This document shows, piece by piece, positions 17,799 to 26,748 of a stretch of DNA of 64,000 bases. The notes under the pieces are model-generated. The model saw only the letters and a program-made list of their open reading frames with translations, did not search any database and was not told the DNA's origin. Position numbers and translations under genes: made by a program. Each line of letters begins with the position of its first letter. Within the stretch, counting starts at the first letter, position 1. Source of the stretch: Rheinheimera sp. (GTDB taxonomy: Bacteria > Pseudomonadota > Gammaproteobacteria > Enterobacterales > Alteromonadaceae); contig DPJG01000010.1 in NCBI GenBank assembly GCA_003543135.1, positions 236,800-300,799 on the forward strand, read 5' to 3'.

Positions 17799-18770
17799 TT
17801 AGTTTAAAGAATAAGGAAGAGCTTCCAGCCTGAATAAGGTTTCAGGTGCACTGGCCAGCCTTAAATGCGCGTCCGGCGCGGTATCATTGGGCAGCACAGC
17901 AAGCACTAACAGCTCACCATGAATATTGACTGCATTGACTACCACACCGCTACGGCGCCAGTTTTGCTCTAATTGTACTTCAATATCGCTGCCGGCTGCC
18001 GGAGTTTCTGCACTTTGTGCCTTGAGAATATATGTGGCTCTTTTATTTTTGCCCAGATATTTCATCCGCGCCACCATTTCCTGGCCTATGTAACAGCCCT
18101 TAGTAAAACTAATAGCATCAATGGCTTGCAGGTTCAGGTTTTGCGGCACATATTCGCCAATCAGCGCCTGCTCCAGATAGGGCAGGCCATGCAGTATATG
18201 TTGTGCCAAAAAGCGGGTGGGGGCGGCAAGGTGCGCAGCCTGGGTTGTCAGCAGCGTTTTGGCCGCCGCAATGTCCAGCACCAATAAATAATGCTGCTCA
18301 GCCAGCGCCAGTAGCTGACCGTCCGGTACTGCCACCAGAGCGCCCGGAGCCGGCACTGAAAAGCCAAGGCTCGCCACCAGTTTGTCGGCATCAGGGCCGC
18401 TGATGCCCAGTACCGCCAGTTGCTCCTGGGTGTCGTGAAAGCTGACTTTGGAAAATACACCAAACTTTTTCAGCTGCACCAAAGACGCCTGAATTTCATC
18501 CCGAAAGCCGGTATATAAAATATCTTCACCTTGTTGCCACAAATGAAAAGTGGCCCACATTTTTCCTTTGGCGTCACAATGGGCTCCACGTAAAAAATTA
18601 TGTTCAGTTAAAGTATTGATATCGCAGGTGGTTTGTCCTTGGAGATACTTTTTCTGATCAGGGCCACTGATCCGCACTACATAAAAAGCCGGTAATGGAC
18701 TGATAAAAGCTTGTTCGGTGTCGTTTGATAATTGTGCTAATTGTTCAGCACTGATCCAGGAGCTTTGCAT
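17799..18770 (-). CDS. ygfZ: tRNA-modifying / Fe-S maintenance protein YgfZ
   Basis: Folate-binding GcvT-like protein (323 residues from ATG 18770) needed for repair or activity of some Fe-S enzymes such as MiaB. The YgfZ signature KGCYIGQEMVARMKYLGK is present with its conserved Cys. 'GPDQKKYLQGQTTCDI' and 'GAHCDAKGKMWATFHLW' mark the folate-binding domain. A GTG at 18782 has a better-spaced AAAGG and may be the true start (327 residues). It is divergent from sdhE-cptA, the same arrangement as ygfZ-ygfY-ygfX in E. coli, so the intergenic 120 bases should hold both promoters. Confidence 0.93.
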   Translation of the reverse strand: MQSSWISAEQLAQLSNDTEQAFISPLPAFYVVRISGPDQKKYLQGQTTCDINTLTEHNFLRGAHCDAKGKMWATFHLWQQGEDILYTGFRDEIQASLVQLKKFGVFSKVSFHDTQEQLAVLGISGPDADKLVASLGFSVPAPGALVAVPDGQLLALAEQHYLLVLDIAAAKTLLTTQAAHLAAPTRFLAQHILHGLPYLEQALIGEYVPQNLNLQAIDAISFTKGCYIGQEMVARMKYLGKNKRATYILKAQSAETPAAGSDIEVQLEQNWRRSGVVVNAVNIHGELLVLAVLPNDTAPDAHLRLASAPETLFRLEALPYSLN

Positions 18771-18893
18771 AACAGATGTCACTTTTAAACCTTTAATGTG
18801 CAATGGCACAGATCATTGGGCGAAAGATGGAAAAGCACAACCCCCGCAACAATTATTTGTTAGAATCCGGCCAGCAAAACAAGAGAGCCTGTT

Positions 18894-19145
18894 ATGTCTG
18901 AATTAATGAGTAAACCCAAATTACGCTGGGCCTGCCGTCGCGGTATGCTGGAGCTGGATATTTTGTTATCTCCTTTTGTAGAGCAGGGTTATGACGCCTT
19001 AAGTCTTGAGCAAAAGCATGATTTTGAACGTTTATTAGCCTGTGACGACCCGGATTTATTTGCCTGGTTTATGGGGCATGCCAAATCACAGGATGCAACT
19101 TTGCAACAGTTGGTGGACACCATTGTCCGGCGCGTCCGCGTTTAG
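18894..19145 (+). CDS. sdhE: FAD assembly factor SdhE
   Basis: Small cytoplasmic protein (83 residues) that promotes covalent FAD attachment to SdhA of succinate dehydrogenase and to FrdA. The defining RGMxExD motif is present as RRGMLELDILL near residue 17-24. It is all-helical and the usual length (E. coli 88). AGAG precedes the ATG. The 3' end overlaps the start of the cptA-like gene by about 23 bases, an arrangement seen for ygfY-ygfX in E. coli. Confidence 0.95.
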   Translation: MSELMSKPKLRWACRRGMLELDILLSPFVEQGYDALSLEQKHDFERLLACDDPDLFAWFMGHAKSQDATLQQLVDTIVRRVRV

Positions 19146-19551
19146 CCTGACGCTCCGACCCTCACGCTGGCGCACTGTGCCTTACACACTGAGCCTGCTG
19201 GCGGTTGTTTTGGTTTGCCTGGTATTGCCTTTACCCTGGTGGCAATTGTTGTTGATAAGTCCGCTGCCAGTTTTTGTGTTGTACCGGCAAGTGCGGGCCT
19301 GGCAGCAACCGCTGCCGATCCGGATGCTGACACTGCAGCAAAACGGCCGTATCCGGTTTTTGCAGGATGCCAAACCTGCAGGGCAGCTGTTGCCACAGTC
19401 TTTGGTGTGCGGCTGGGGTTTTTGGTTGTACTGGCAGGATGACGAGCACAAAGTACATCAGCTGTGGTTATACCGCGATAACTTTTCCGAAGCCGATGGC
19501 AGAGCGCTGGCCCGCGCCTGCACGGAACGCCGTTGGCAAACACAAAACTAG
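19123..19551 (+). CDS. cptA: YgfX/CptA-like inner-membrane protein
   Basis: About 142 residues, matching E. coli CptA/YgfX (135). Two adjacent hydrophobic helices (YTLSLLAVVLVCLVLPLPWWQ and LLLISPLPVFVLY) are followed by a soluble tail with 'LTLQQNGRIRFLQD' and 'HQLWLYRDNFSEADGRALARAC', the YgfX pattern. The start is uncertain. The ATG at 19042 lies deep inside sdhE; ATG 19093 has no good ribosome-binding site. TTG 19123, preceded by GGTGG, gives the family length and is chosen. YgfX is reported in E. coli as the toxin-like partner of SdhE/YgfY acting on MreB/FtsZ, though that role is debated. Confidence 0.82.
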   Translation: MSGASAFSLTLRPSRWRTVPYTLSLLAVVLVCLVLPLPWWQLLLISPLPVFVLYRQVRAWQQPLPIRMLTLQQNGRIRFLQDAKPAGQLLPQSLVCGWGFWLYWQDDEHKVHQLWLYRDNFSEADGRALARACTERRWQTQN

Positions 19552-19659
19552 TCATCTAAATTGCAGCTGTTGTGCTTGCCGCCTTGTTGTTATGCTTAAT
19601 CATCTGTTGGCTAAGTGTCGTCTGCACTTGGTTACGTTTTAATTCCCTGGATAAACACC

Positions 19660-19944
19660 ATGACTTTAATTGAACTGGCAGGTTACGTGCCTGCGATTAT
19701 TTTCCCTGCTGCAACCCTGATGCAGTTGTGGCACTTATTAAAAACCAAAACCTCCGAAGGGGTGCCGGCTTTAACCTGGCTGGCTTTTGCAGTCGGTAAT
19801 TTGTCTTTGTATGTATATGCCGAAAAATATACTGAGCTGCAGTCTATTATTGGTCAGCTCGCCACAGCCGCTTTGCAGATTTATGTGGTGTATCTGATTA
19901 TCAAATACCGTCGCAGTGCCTCAAAAGCGGCTGCGGCCGAATAA
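19660..19944 (+). CDS. SemiSWEET/PQ-loop-like small membrane protein
   Basis: A 94-residue protein with three predicted helices (LIELAGYVPAIIFPAATLMQL, ALTWLAFAVGNLSLYVYAE, LATAALQIYVVYLII), the size and topology of a SemiSWEET half-transporter. The loop 'LKTKTSEGVPALTWLAFAVGN' resembles the conserved 'K.TS.G.S...' segment after helix 1; the PQ pair itself is not obvious. An upstream TTG at 19615 is rejected for lack of a ribosome-binding site. SemiSWEETs work as dimers to move sugars, but the substrate here cannot be inferred. Stand-alone gene ending at a bidirectional terminator shared with nadB. Confidence 0.72.
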   Translation: MTLIELAGYVPAIIFPAATLMQLWHLLKTKTSEGVPALTWLAFAVGNLSLYVYAEKYTELQSIIGQLATAALQIYVVYLIIKYRRSASKAAAAE

Positions 19945-19974
19945 CAATATTGCACCAGAGCTAACAGCCAATAC

Positions 19975-20002
19975 AAAAAACGGCGCTTGTGCGCCGTTTT
20001 TT
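19975..20002. terminator. Bidirectional terminator, SemiSWEET-like gene / nadB
   Basis: A-run, CGGCGC/GCGCCG stem with TTGT loop, T-run, between convergent genes. Confidence 0.92.
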
Positions 20003-20023
20003 CTTTTTACTGCAGACAGAAAC

Positions 20024-21661
20024 TCAGATCGTTTGAGTTGTTACCGGCTCAGTTTCACGCTCCGGTGGTGTCAGGATTGTAGGTTTGGGGTTGTCCAGCA
20101 TAGCCGGATAATCCAGGGTGTAATGTAAGCCACGGCTTTCTTTGCGCGCCATGGCGCAGCGGATAATCAGCTCCGCCACCATCGTCAGGTTACGCAGTTC
20201 CAGCAGATTATTGCTGACACGGAAATGGCGGTAATATTCCTGAATTTCGCGTTGTAATAATTCCACGCGGTGTAACGCACGTTCCAGCCTTTTGGTGGTG
20301 CGCACTATGCCAACAAAATCCCACATAAATAACCGCAGTTCATGCCAGTTATGGGTGATCACCACTTCTTCATCTGAGTTGCTGACCCGGCTTTCATCCC
20401 ACTGCGGCAACGCAATGGGCGCTGCTGTGTGGGCTAAATTGGCCAGAATATGTTTGGCGGCACTTTGGGCAAACACCACACATTCCAATAATGAGTTACT
20501 GGCCATGCGGTTGGCACCATGCAGGCCGGTATAAGCCACTTCGCCAATGGCATATAAATTGGGCACATCGGTTTGGCCATTCTGGTTGGTCATCACGCCG
20601 CCGCAGGTGTAATGGGCGGCCGGTACCACAGGAATAGGCTGTTTGGTGATGTCGATGCCCACACTTAAACACTTGGCATAAATAGTGGGGAAGTGCTCAA
20701 TAATAAAATCTTTGGGCTTGTGGCTGATGTCGAGATACACACAAGGCACACCTAAACGTTTCATTTCAAAGTCGATAGCACGGGCCACCACATCACGGGG
20801 GGCCAGCTCTGCGCGCTCATCAAAATCCGGCATAAAACGCGAGCCGTCCGGCCTTTTTAAATAAGCGCCTTCACCGCGCATGGCTTCGGTGATGAGATAA
20901 TTGCGGGCGTCCGGGTGATACAAACTGGTGGGGTGGAACTGGTTAAATTCCATATTGGCCACCCGGCAACCGGCACGCCATGCCATGGCAATACCGTCAC
21001 CACTGGCCACATCCGGATTGCTGGTATAAAGGTACACTTTACTGGCGCCGCCTGTTGCTAATGCCACAAAACGGGCAGAAATGACTTCAACTTGCTCTGA
21101 GTTGCGGTTCCAGACATAAGCGCCATAACAATGTTGACCCGCCAGGCCCAGCTTTGTTGCTGTGATCAGGTCGATAGCGTTGTAATTTTCCAGCAAACGG
21201 ATATTCGGGTGGGCTTTAACCTGATCAACCAAAGTAATTTGCACAGCGCGGCCTGTGGCGTCTGCTGCATGCAGAATGCGTCTGTGGCTATGGCCACCTT
21301 CGCGGGTCAGATGGTACTTTAACACCCCATCTTCATCACGGTACTGATCAAAAGGCACACCTTGCTCAATCAGCCATTCCATCGCTTCTTTGGCATGCTC
21401 GGCGGTAAATTTCACTGCTTGTGCGTCACATAAACCGGCGCCGGCAATCAGGGTGTCGCTGACATGGGAGTCAATGCTGTCGTTTTCATCAAACACAGCG
21501 GCAATGCCACCTTGTGCGTATAAAGTGGAACCTTCGCGCAGCGGGCCTTTACTCAGCACCATCACATTCAGTTTATCTGCCAGTTGCAGCGCCAAAGACA
21601 AACCGGCAGCGCCGCTGCCAATAATTAATACGTCACAAAGATGTTCTTTTTGCTGTTGCAT
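20024..21661 (-). CDS. nadB: L-aspartate oxidase
   Basis: FAD enzyme of about 545 residues that oxidises L-aspartate to iminoaspartate, the first step of de novo NAD synthesis. The N-terminal dinucleotide-binding motif is [16 protein letters not shown], followed by '[11 protein letters not shown]' and '[12 protein letters not shown]'. The active-site region includes '[25 protein letters not shown]', and the FAD C-terminal motif is '[21 protein letters not shown]'. ATG 21661 is chosen over 21670 because [16 protein letters not shown] matches the family N-terminus. It is divergent from rpoE, the usual gammaproteobacterial arrangement; nadA is not in the window. Confidence 0.96.
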   Translation of the reverse strand: MQQQKEHLCDVLIIGSGAAGLSLALQLADKLNVMVLSKGPLREGSTLYAQGGIAAVFDENDSIDSHVSDTLIAGAGLCDAQAVKFTAEHAKEAMEWLIEQGVPFDQYRDEDGVLKYHLTREGGHSHRRILHAADATGRAVQITLVDQVKAHPNIRLLENYNAIDLITATKLGLAGQHCYGAYVWNRNSEQVEVISARFVALATGGASKVYLYTSNPDVASGDGIAMAWRAGCRVANMEFNQFHPTSLYHPDARNYLITEAMRGEGAYLKRPDGSRFMPDFDERAELAPRDVVARAIDFEMKRLGVPCVYLDISHKPKDFIIEHFPTIYAKCLSVGIDITKQPIPVVPAAHYTCGGVMTNQNGQTDVPNLYAIGEVAYTGLHGANRMASNSLLECVVFAQSAAKHILANLAHTAAPIALPQWDESRVSNSDEEVVITHNWHELRLFMWDFVGIVRTTKRLERALHRVELLQREIQEYYRHFRVSNNLLELRNLTMVAELIIRCAMARKESRGLHYTLDYPAMLDNPKPTILTPPERETEPVTTQTI

Positions 21662-21818
21662 GCGATACACTTAAATCTGACAAAAAACAGAATCTTAGTT
21701 GAGTAAAAAGCCAGGCAGGCTGCGACTGGCGCTGAGGTGTCCGTCAGCGTTCGGATGGGCTATATGTCATCCAATGCGGTCAGGATCAATCTATTGTAAC
21801 TTTTTTATCTATTAAACC

Positions 21819-21846
21819 GAACTTTTTCACTTCGGTCCCGTCATAA
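21819..21846 (+). promoter_or_regulatory. Predicted sigma-E promoter of rpoE
   Basis: GAACTT (21819-21824), a 16-base spacer, then TCATAA (21841-21846), close to the sigma-E consensus GGAACTT-N15/16-GTCTAA. It lies 64 bases before the rpoE start codon, consistent with autoregulation as in E. coli rpoE. Confidence 0.75.
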
Positions 21847-21909
21847 GGGTACGCTTGACGAGAGCCGGTTGCAAAATTTAGCAGTAAGCAAAACAGGGGA
21901 CAAGCTCGG

Positions 21910-22485
21910 ATGAGCGAGCAAGAATTGGATTGGCAGATAGTCCAGCGGGTACAACAAGGGGATAAAGCAGCTTTTAATCTGTTGGTAAGAAAATATCAGC
22001 ACAGATTAGCGAACTTAATTTCAAGGTACGTCTCTAATCATGGCGACGTGGCAGATGTAGCACAAGAAGCCTTTATCAAAGCTTACCGTGCGCTGCCAGG
22101 CTTTCGCGGAGACAGCGCGTTTTACACCTGGTTGTATCGTATTGCTGTAAACAGTGCAAAAAACTATCTGGTGGCCAACGGCCGCAAACCGCCTTCAACA
22201 GACGTTGATGCGGAAGAAGCTGACTCTTATGAGGGCAGTGACGCGTTAAAAGTGCAGGATTCACCGGAAAAGCTGTTGCTGACCGAAGAAATCCGCCATG
22301 TAGTGTTCGAAACTATTGAAAAATTGCCGGAAGAATTGCGCATTGCCATCACTTTGCGTGAAATGGATGGTCTGAGTTACGAAGAAATTGCTGAAGTGAT
22401 GGGCTGTCCTATAGGCACAGTCCGTAGCCGGATCTTCCGGGCACGGGAAGCAATTGACATCCAGCTGAAGCCGTTAATCAGCTAA
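21910..22485 (+). CDS. rpoE: RNA polymerase sigma factor RpoE (sigma-E)
   Basis: Extracytoplasmic-stress sigma factor, 191 residues (identical in length to E. coli). Region 2 includes 'FNLLVRKYQHRLANLISRYV', 'DVADVAQEAFIKAYRALPGF' and 'FYTWLYRIAVNSAKNYL'; region 4 includes 'ELRIAITLREMDGLSYEEIAEVMGCPIGTVRSRIFRAR' in two contiguous parts. It is first in the rpoE-rseA-rseB-rseC operon, behind a sigma-E-like promoter. It directs genes for outer-membrane protein folding and periplasmic repair; its activity is held down by RseA until regulated proteolysis. Confidence 0.98.
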   Translation: MSEQELDWQIVQRVQQGDKAAFNLLVRKYQHRLANLISRYVSNHGDVADVAQEAFIKAYRALPGFRGDSAFYTWLYRIAVNSAKNYLVANGRKPPSTDVDAEEADSYEGSDALKVQDSPEKLLLTEEIRHVVFETIEKLPEELRIAITLREMDGLSYEEIAEVMGCPIGTVRSRIFRAREAIDIQLKPLIS

Positions 22486-22510
22486 CCTATGAACAAAGAC
22501 AGGATTATGT

Positions 22511-23164
22511 ATGTCGTCTGAAAAACAAGATTGGCTATCTGCCGCCAGTGATAATCAAGGCATCAGTGCGCAACAGCTCGACTCTTTGTTACAAGATCCC
22601 GACCTGCAGCAGCAGTGGCTGCGTTATCAGATGATAGGCAATGTGATCCGCAACGAATTACCTGCTCAGGTTGACCTGCAGTTTGCTGATAATTTTGCTT
22701 TATTGCTGGAAAATGAAGAAAGCCATCAGTTACAGCCGGAACCTGAGTTGCAACTGGCAGCTGTCGCTGCAACGTCCCGTTTTGGTAAGTTTAAATCAGC
22801 GGCCAATATGCCCTGGATAAAAACCATGTTGCAGGGGGCTATTGCTGCCAGTGTAGCCATAGTGGCTGTAGTGGGCGTGCAACAAAGCCAGCAATCGCCG
22901 GATGAAGCTTTAACTTCACCTTTGCCTGTGTTGCAAACCAGACCTATCGGCGGTGTGGCAACACCTGTCAGTTTAAGTCAGAGTTCAGTGGATTCGCGTT
23001 TTGCCGCTCAGCAGCAACAATTGCAGCTGGAGCAACAACGCCGGTTGCAGGAGCTCATGCAGGCTCGGCAACAGCAAATCCGTTTACTTGAACAAACTGC
23101 ACAGCAGCAACAAAAAAATCAGCAAAACCAGCCTGTTGTTGAGCAGCCTCCACGCGGACAATAA
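22511..23164 (+). CDS. rseA: Sigma-E anti-sigma factor RseA
   Basis: A 217-residue single-pass inner-membrane protein that sequesters RpoE. The N-terminal cytoplasmic domain shows 'LSAASDNQGISAQQLDSLL' and 'WLRYQMIGNVIRNELP', the RpoE-binding helices. One membrane helix follows near residues 105-120 (GAIAASVAIVAVVGV). The periplasmic part ends in a long Gln-rich segment (repeated QQQ/QQRR, about residues 165-217), low-complexity and likely coiled coil. In E. coli the periplasmic tail binds RseB, and DegS/RseP cleave around the membrane helix. It starts 25 bases after rpoE and ends 2 bases before rseB. Confidence 0.95.
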   Translation: MSSEKQDWLSAASDNQGISAQQLDSLLQDPDLQQQWLRYQMIGNVIRNELPAQVDLQFADNFALLLENEESHQLQPEPELQLAAVAATSRFGKFKSAANMPWIKTMLQGAIAASVAIVAVVGVQQSQQSPDEALTSPLPVLQTRPIGGVATPVSLSQSSVDSRFAAQQQQLQLEQQRRLQELMQARQQQIRLLEQTAQQQQKNQQNQPVVEQPPRGQ

Positions 23165-23166
23165 AA

Positions 23167-24111
23167 ATGCCTGTGTTGTTGTGGTTAAGCTGTCTGTTGC
23201 TGAGTTTGTCAGCAGCAGCCAGCAATGATGGCTGGCTGCAGTTTGAACGCAGCCAGCAAGCGGTTAAAAAATTCAACTTTGACGTTACCTTTGTGCAGAT
23301 GCGCAGCAATCAGCTGAATACTTTCCGCTGGTTACATGGGGTGCATCAGGCCTCCGGCAGCCTGCCGGTGCAAACCGAACTTGAGCAGCTTATTCCACAG
23401 GATCTTGCCGGCACTGACACCTTCAGACGCAATGACAGGGTCTATTATTCGTCCCCGGGTAATTCGCTGCTGGTCACTGTCAATCAGTCGATTAAAGAGT
23501 TGCCAGCGATATTGTTCCAGTCACCAAACAATATTATGAAATTGTACGATGCAGTGCTCGGCAGCAGCACTTCGTTGTCAGGCCGCACCGCTCAATTGCT
23601 CAGACTTACCGCCTTTAATAATGGCCGCTTTAGCTATTGGCTGTGGCTGGATGGCGAAACTGGTTTTCCGCTTCGGGTGGATACTGTTGATCAAAACAAC
23701 GAAGTACTGGAACGCTGGATGGTAGTGCATATGCAGCTTAAACCCAGCCTGCCACAAGAATTAACGGGTTTACTCAGCGCTGATTTACCGACCGACCCCT
23801 TGCAGTTACCGCAGAGTGAATCCCGGCAGCAAGTAGATTTTCAGCTTGGCTGGTTGCCTGATGGTTACCAGCTGGTGTTACAGCAACAGACGCCAGTAAC
23901 ACCCAATAATACGGTGCTGGCTTCCTGGTTATTAACCGATGGTTTGCATCAGATCTCAGTCTTTGTGCAGCCATCAGCCGGTTTACCCGCCCAGGCTTTT
24001 CGTGATGGAGCTACCACTTTATTGGTGCTGCCCAAGCAGAATATTGATGTCACTGTGATAGGCCCGCTTGATGTGGCCGTTGCCAACAGACTGGCAGATT
24101 CCGTTCGTTAA
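23167..24111 (+). CDS. rseB: Sigma-E regulatory protein RseB
   Basis: Periplasmic protein of 314 residues that binds RseA and senses mislocalised lipopolysaccharide/lipoprotein. Signal peptide MPVLLWLSCLLLSLSAAAS. The large LolA-like domain spans about residues 20-200 ('FNFDVTFVQMRSNQLNTFRW', 'NDRVYYSSPGNSLLVT', 'WLWLDGETGFPLRVD'), followed by a smaller C-terminal domain ('LGWLPDGYQLVLQQQTP', 'LSVFVQP'-like strand). It lies within the rpoE operon with 2-base spacing from rseA. Confidence 0.95.
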   Translation: MPVLLWLSCLLLSLSAAASNDGWLQFERSQQAVKKFNFDVTFVQMRSNQLNTFRWLHGVHQASGSLPVQTELEQLIPQDLAGTDTFRRNDRVYYSSPGNSLLVTVNQSIKELPAILFQSPNNIMKLYDAVLGSSTSLSGRTAQLLRLTAFNNGRFSYWLWLDGETGFPLRVDTVDQNNEVLERWMVVHMQLKPSLPQELTGLLSADLPTDPLQLPQSESRQQVDFQLGWLPDGYQLVLQQQTPVTPNNTVLASWLLTDGLHQISVFVQPSAGLPAQAFRDGATTLLVLPKQNIDVTVIGPLDVAVANRLADSVR

Positions 24112-24156
24112 GCGGCGCAGCTATAATGCCCGCTTTATCGTTACAGGCATAGCAGC

Positions 24157-24621
24157 ATGGTTGAAGAAATAGCCACAGTAGTTCAGACAGAGGCGCAGGG
24201 TGTCTGGTTAGAAACCAGGGTGCAAAGCAGTTGCCAGGCTTGCAGTGCCAACGATAGCTGCACCAGTGGTGTGGTGGCCAAACATCTGACCAACCGCCAG
24301 TACCGTTTTTTTCTGCCTTATCCGCCAGAGTTACAACACAAGGAATTATTGCCTGGCCAACAGGTGCGCATTGGTATTCATGAAGGCGTACTACTGAAAT
24401 CTGCCCTTGTGGTGTATCTGTTACCGTTGTTGTTATTTATTGCCGCAGTGCTTTTGATGTACTGGGCAGAGGCAGGCGAAGGCTGGCAATTGTTTGCTGG
24501 TATTGTGGCTGCTCTGCCCGGTTATTATCTGGCGCGTCGTTTTGGTTTACAGCAAGGTGGTGCTGAACAACAGGTTGAGTTATTGGCCGTGTTGCCGACG
24601 CTGGCGGTACAGCAGCAATAA
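24157..24621 (+). CDS. rseC: SoxR-reducing / sigma-E system protein RseC
   Basis: A 154-residue inner-membrane protein. The N-terminus carries the conserved four-cysteine cluster of the RseC family (SSCQACSANDSC plus flanking residues) in the cytoplasm. Two membrane helices follow (about residues 85-105 ALVVYLLPLLLFIAAVLLMY, and about 110-128 LFAGIVAALPGYYLA). In E. coli, RseC has been linked to the SoxR-reducing system and to thiamine synthesis, and modulates sigma-E weakly. Fourth gene of the operon, 45 bases after rseB. Confidence 0.93.
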   Translation: MVEEIATVVQTEAQGVWLETRVQSSCQACSANDSCTSGVVAKHLTNRQYRFFLPYPPELQHKELLPGQQVRIGIHEGVLLKSALVVYLLPLLLFIAAVLLMYWAEAGEGWQLFAGIVAALPGYYLARRFGLQQGGAEQQVELLAVLPTLAVQQQ

Positions 24622-24683
24622 TACTGCACTTATCATCAGAGCTGCAGCGAAAATCCCTACTGGCGTGAAAGCCTAAGAACACA

Positions 24684-24712
24684 TAGCAACCTCGCAGCAA
24701 ATCAAGTACAAT
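24684..24712 (+). promoter_or_regulatory. Possible sigma-70 promoter for lepA
   Basis: TAGCAA (24684-24689), 17-base spacer, TACAAT (24707-24712). The -10 is good and the -35 is weak. It lies in the 181-base gap between rseC and lepA, which otherwise holds no gene. Confidence 0.35.
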
Positions 24713-24802
24713 TCGCGGCAATTTTAATCTGTGGTCTGTCAGCACATGATGTTTTAATGTCGGTGTCTTGCGGCCAACCAGCTCAGCTTTATATTGGAAA
24801 AA

Positions 24803-26602
24803 ATGGCAAAAATATCTCATATCCGCAATTTCTCCGTCATTGCTCACATTGACCATGGCAAATCAACCTTGTCTGACCGGCTGATCCAATTTTGTGGTGG
24901 TTTGTCTGATCGGGAAATGCAGGAACAAGTGCTGGATTCGATGGATCTGGAGCGTGAACGTGGTATCACCATCAAAGCGCAAAGTGTAACGCTGAACTAC
25001 AAAGCCAAAGACGGTGAAACTTATCAGCTGAACTTTATCGACACCCCGGGTCACGTTGACTTTACCTATGAAGTCAGCCGCTCACTGGCCGCCTGTGAAG
25101 GTGCCTTATTGGTCGTGGACGCCGGCCAGGGTGTAGAAGCACAAACTGTTGCCAACTGTTATACAGCGCTGGAAATGAACCTGGAAGTATTGCCGGTTCT
25201 GAACAAAATTGACCTGCCACAGGCTGAACCTGAGCGTGTTGCTGAAGAAATTGAAGACATTATTGGTATTGAAGCCGTGGGTGCCGTGCAGTGTTCTGCC
25301 AAAACCGGTTTAGGTATTGAAGATGTGCTGGAAACCATCGTTAAGGGTATCCCTTGCCCTGAAGGTGATGTGGACGCGCCAACCCAGGCACTGATCATCG
25401 ACTCCTGGTTTGACCCATACCAGGGCGTTGTGTCACTGGTGCGTGTTAAACACGGTAAAATTCAGGCCAAAGACAAAATTAAAATTATGTCGAGCGGCGC
25501 CGTATACGAAGTCGATAAAGTGGGTATTTTTACGCCAAAAGCAAAAAATACCGGCATTTTAAGCACTGGCGAAGTAGGTTTTGTCATTGCCGGTATTAAG
25601 GAAATCAAAGGTGCGCCTGTTGGCGATACCTTAACACTGGCAAAAAATTCAGCCACTGAGCCTTTGCCAGGTTTTAAACGCATTAAACCTCAGGTGTATG
25701 CCGGTGTATATCCGGTGTCGTCAGACGACTATGAAGATTTCCGTGATGCGCTGGAAAAACTCAGCTTAAACGACTCATCTTTGTTTTATGAACCAGAAAG
25801 CTCCAGCGCTTTAGGTTTTGGTTTCCGTATTGGTTTCCTGGGTATGTTACATATGGAAATCATTCAGGAACGGTTAGAGCGCGAATACGATCTGGATCTC
25901 ATCACCACTGCACCAACAGTAGTGTATGAAGTGGTGACCAAAGCCGGTGAAACCGTGATGGTTGATAACCCAAGCGATTTACCGCCAGTTGGGAATATTG
26001 ACGAAATCCGCGAGCCTATTGTTGAAGCTCATATTCTGGTACCGCAGGAATACTTAGGTAACGTGATTAACCTGTGTATTGAAAAACGTGGTGTACAAAT
26101 CAATATGACGTACCACGGTCGTCAGGTGGCAGTGGTATATGAACTGCCGATGGCGGAAGTGGTCATGGACTTCTTCGACCGGTTAAAATCAACCAGCCGT
26201 GGTTATGCCTCTTTGGATTACGCTTTTAAACGTTTCCAAACCTCGGACATGTCGCGGGTGGATATTCTGATCAACGGTGAAAGAGTGGATGCGCTGGCTA
26301 TTATCAGCCACCGCGATTTTGCGCAAAGCCGTGGCCGTGATCTGGCAGAAAAACTCAAAGAGCTGATCCCGCGTCAGATGTTTGATATCGCCATTCAGGC
26401 CGCTATTGGCAGTCATATTATTGCCCGTACTACGGTGAAACAATTACGTAAAAACGTATTGGCCAAGTGTTACGGCGGTGACGTCAGCCGGAAGAAAAAG
26501 CTGTTACAAAAACAAAAAGAAGGTAAAAAGCGCATGAAGCAAGTGGGCAACGTTGAAGTGCCACAAGAAGCGTTTTTAGCCATTCTGAAAGTAGGCAAAT
26601 AG
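24803..26602 (+). CDS. lepA: Elongation factor 4 (ribosomal back-translocase LepA)
   Basis: Translational GTPase of 599 residues, the same length as E. coli LepA. GTPase motifs: G1 [10 protein letters not shown]2 region [13 protein letters not shown]3 DTPGHVDF, G4 NKID. EF-G-like domains II, III and V follow, and the LepA-specific C-terminal domain ends in '[25 protein letters not shown]'. ATG 24803 gives [20 protein letters not shown]; an in-frame TTG at 24794 is rejected. Acts on stalled or mis-translocated ribosomes and in 30S biogenesis. Upstream of lepB, as in E. coli. Confidence 0.98.
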   Translation: MAKISHIRNFSVIAHIDHGKSTLSDRLIQFCGGLSDREMQEQVLDSMDLERERGITIKAQSVTLNYKAKDGETYQLNFIDTPGHVDFTYEVSRSLAACEGALLVVDAGQGVEAQTVANCYTALEMNLEVLPVLNKIDLPQAEPERVAEEIEDIIGIEAVGAVQCSAKTGLGIEDVLETIVKGIPCPEGDVDAPTQALIIDSWFDPYQGVVSLVRVKHGKIQAKDKIKIMSSGAVYEVDKVGIFTPKAKNTGILSTGEVGFVIAGIKEIKGAPVGDTLTLAKNSATEPLPGFKRIKPQVYAGVYPVSSDDYEDFRDALEKLSLNDSSLFYEPESSSALGFGFRIGFLGMLHMEIIQERLEREYDLDLITTAPTVVYEVVTKAGETVMVDNPSDLPPVGNIDEIREPIVEAHILVPQEYLGNVINLCIEKRGVQINMTYHGRQVAVVYELPMAEVVMDFFDRLKSTSRGYASLDYAFKRFQTSDMSRVDILINGERVDALAIISHRDFAQSRGRDLAEKLKELIPRQMFDIAIQAAIGSHIIARTTVKQLRKNVLAKCYGGDVSRKKKLLQKQKEGKKRMKQVGNVEVPQEAFLAILKVGK

Positions 26603-26618
26603 CCTGCATTTCCGTGAT

Positions 26619-26644
26619 TGCGGCGCTGTTTTATCAGCGCCGCA
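26619..26644 (+). other. Stem-loop between lepA and lepB
   Basis: Perfect 10-bp stem TGCGGCGCTG/CAGCGCCGCA with TTTTAT loop, followed by GTTGTTAC rather than a T-run. A second small repeat GTTAC-AGCTG-GTAAC follows directly. Possibly a partial terminator or RNA-processing site that tunes lepB relative to lepA. Confidence 0.5.
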
Positions 26645-26748
26645 GTTGTTACAGCTGGTAACAATATATAGTGCAACAGCAGCAGCAACTGCACAAAGTT
26701 CAGCGGTAAGCTGAGATATCAGAGACAGCAACGAGGATTGGATTTTTC

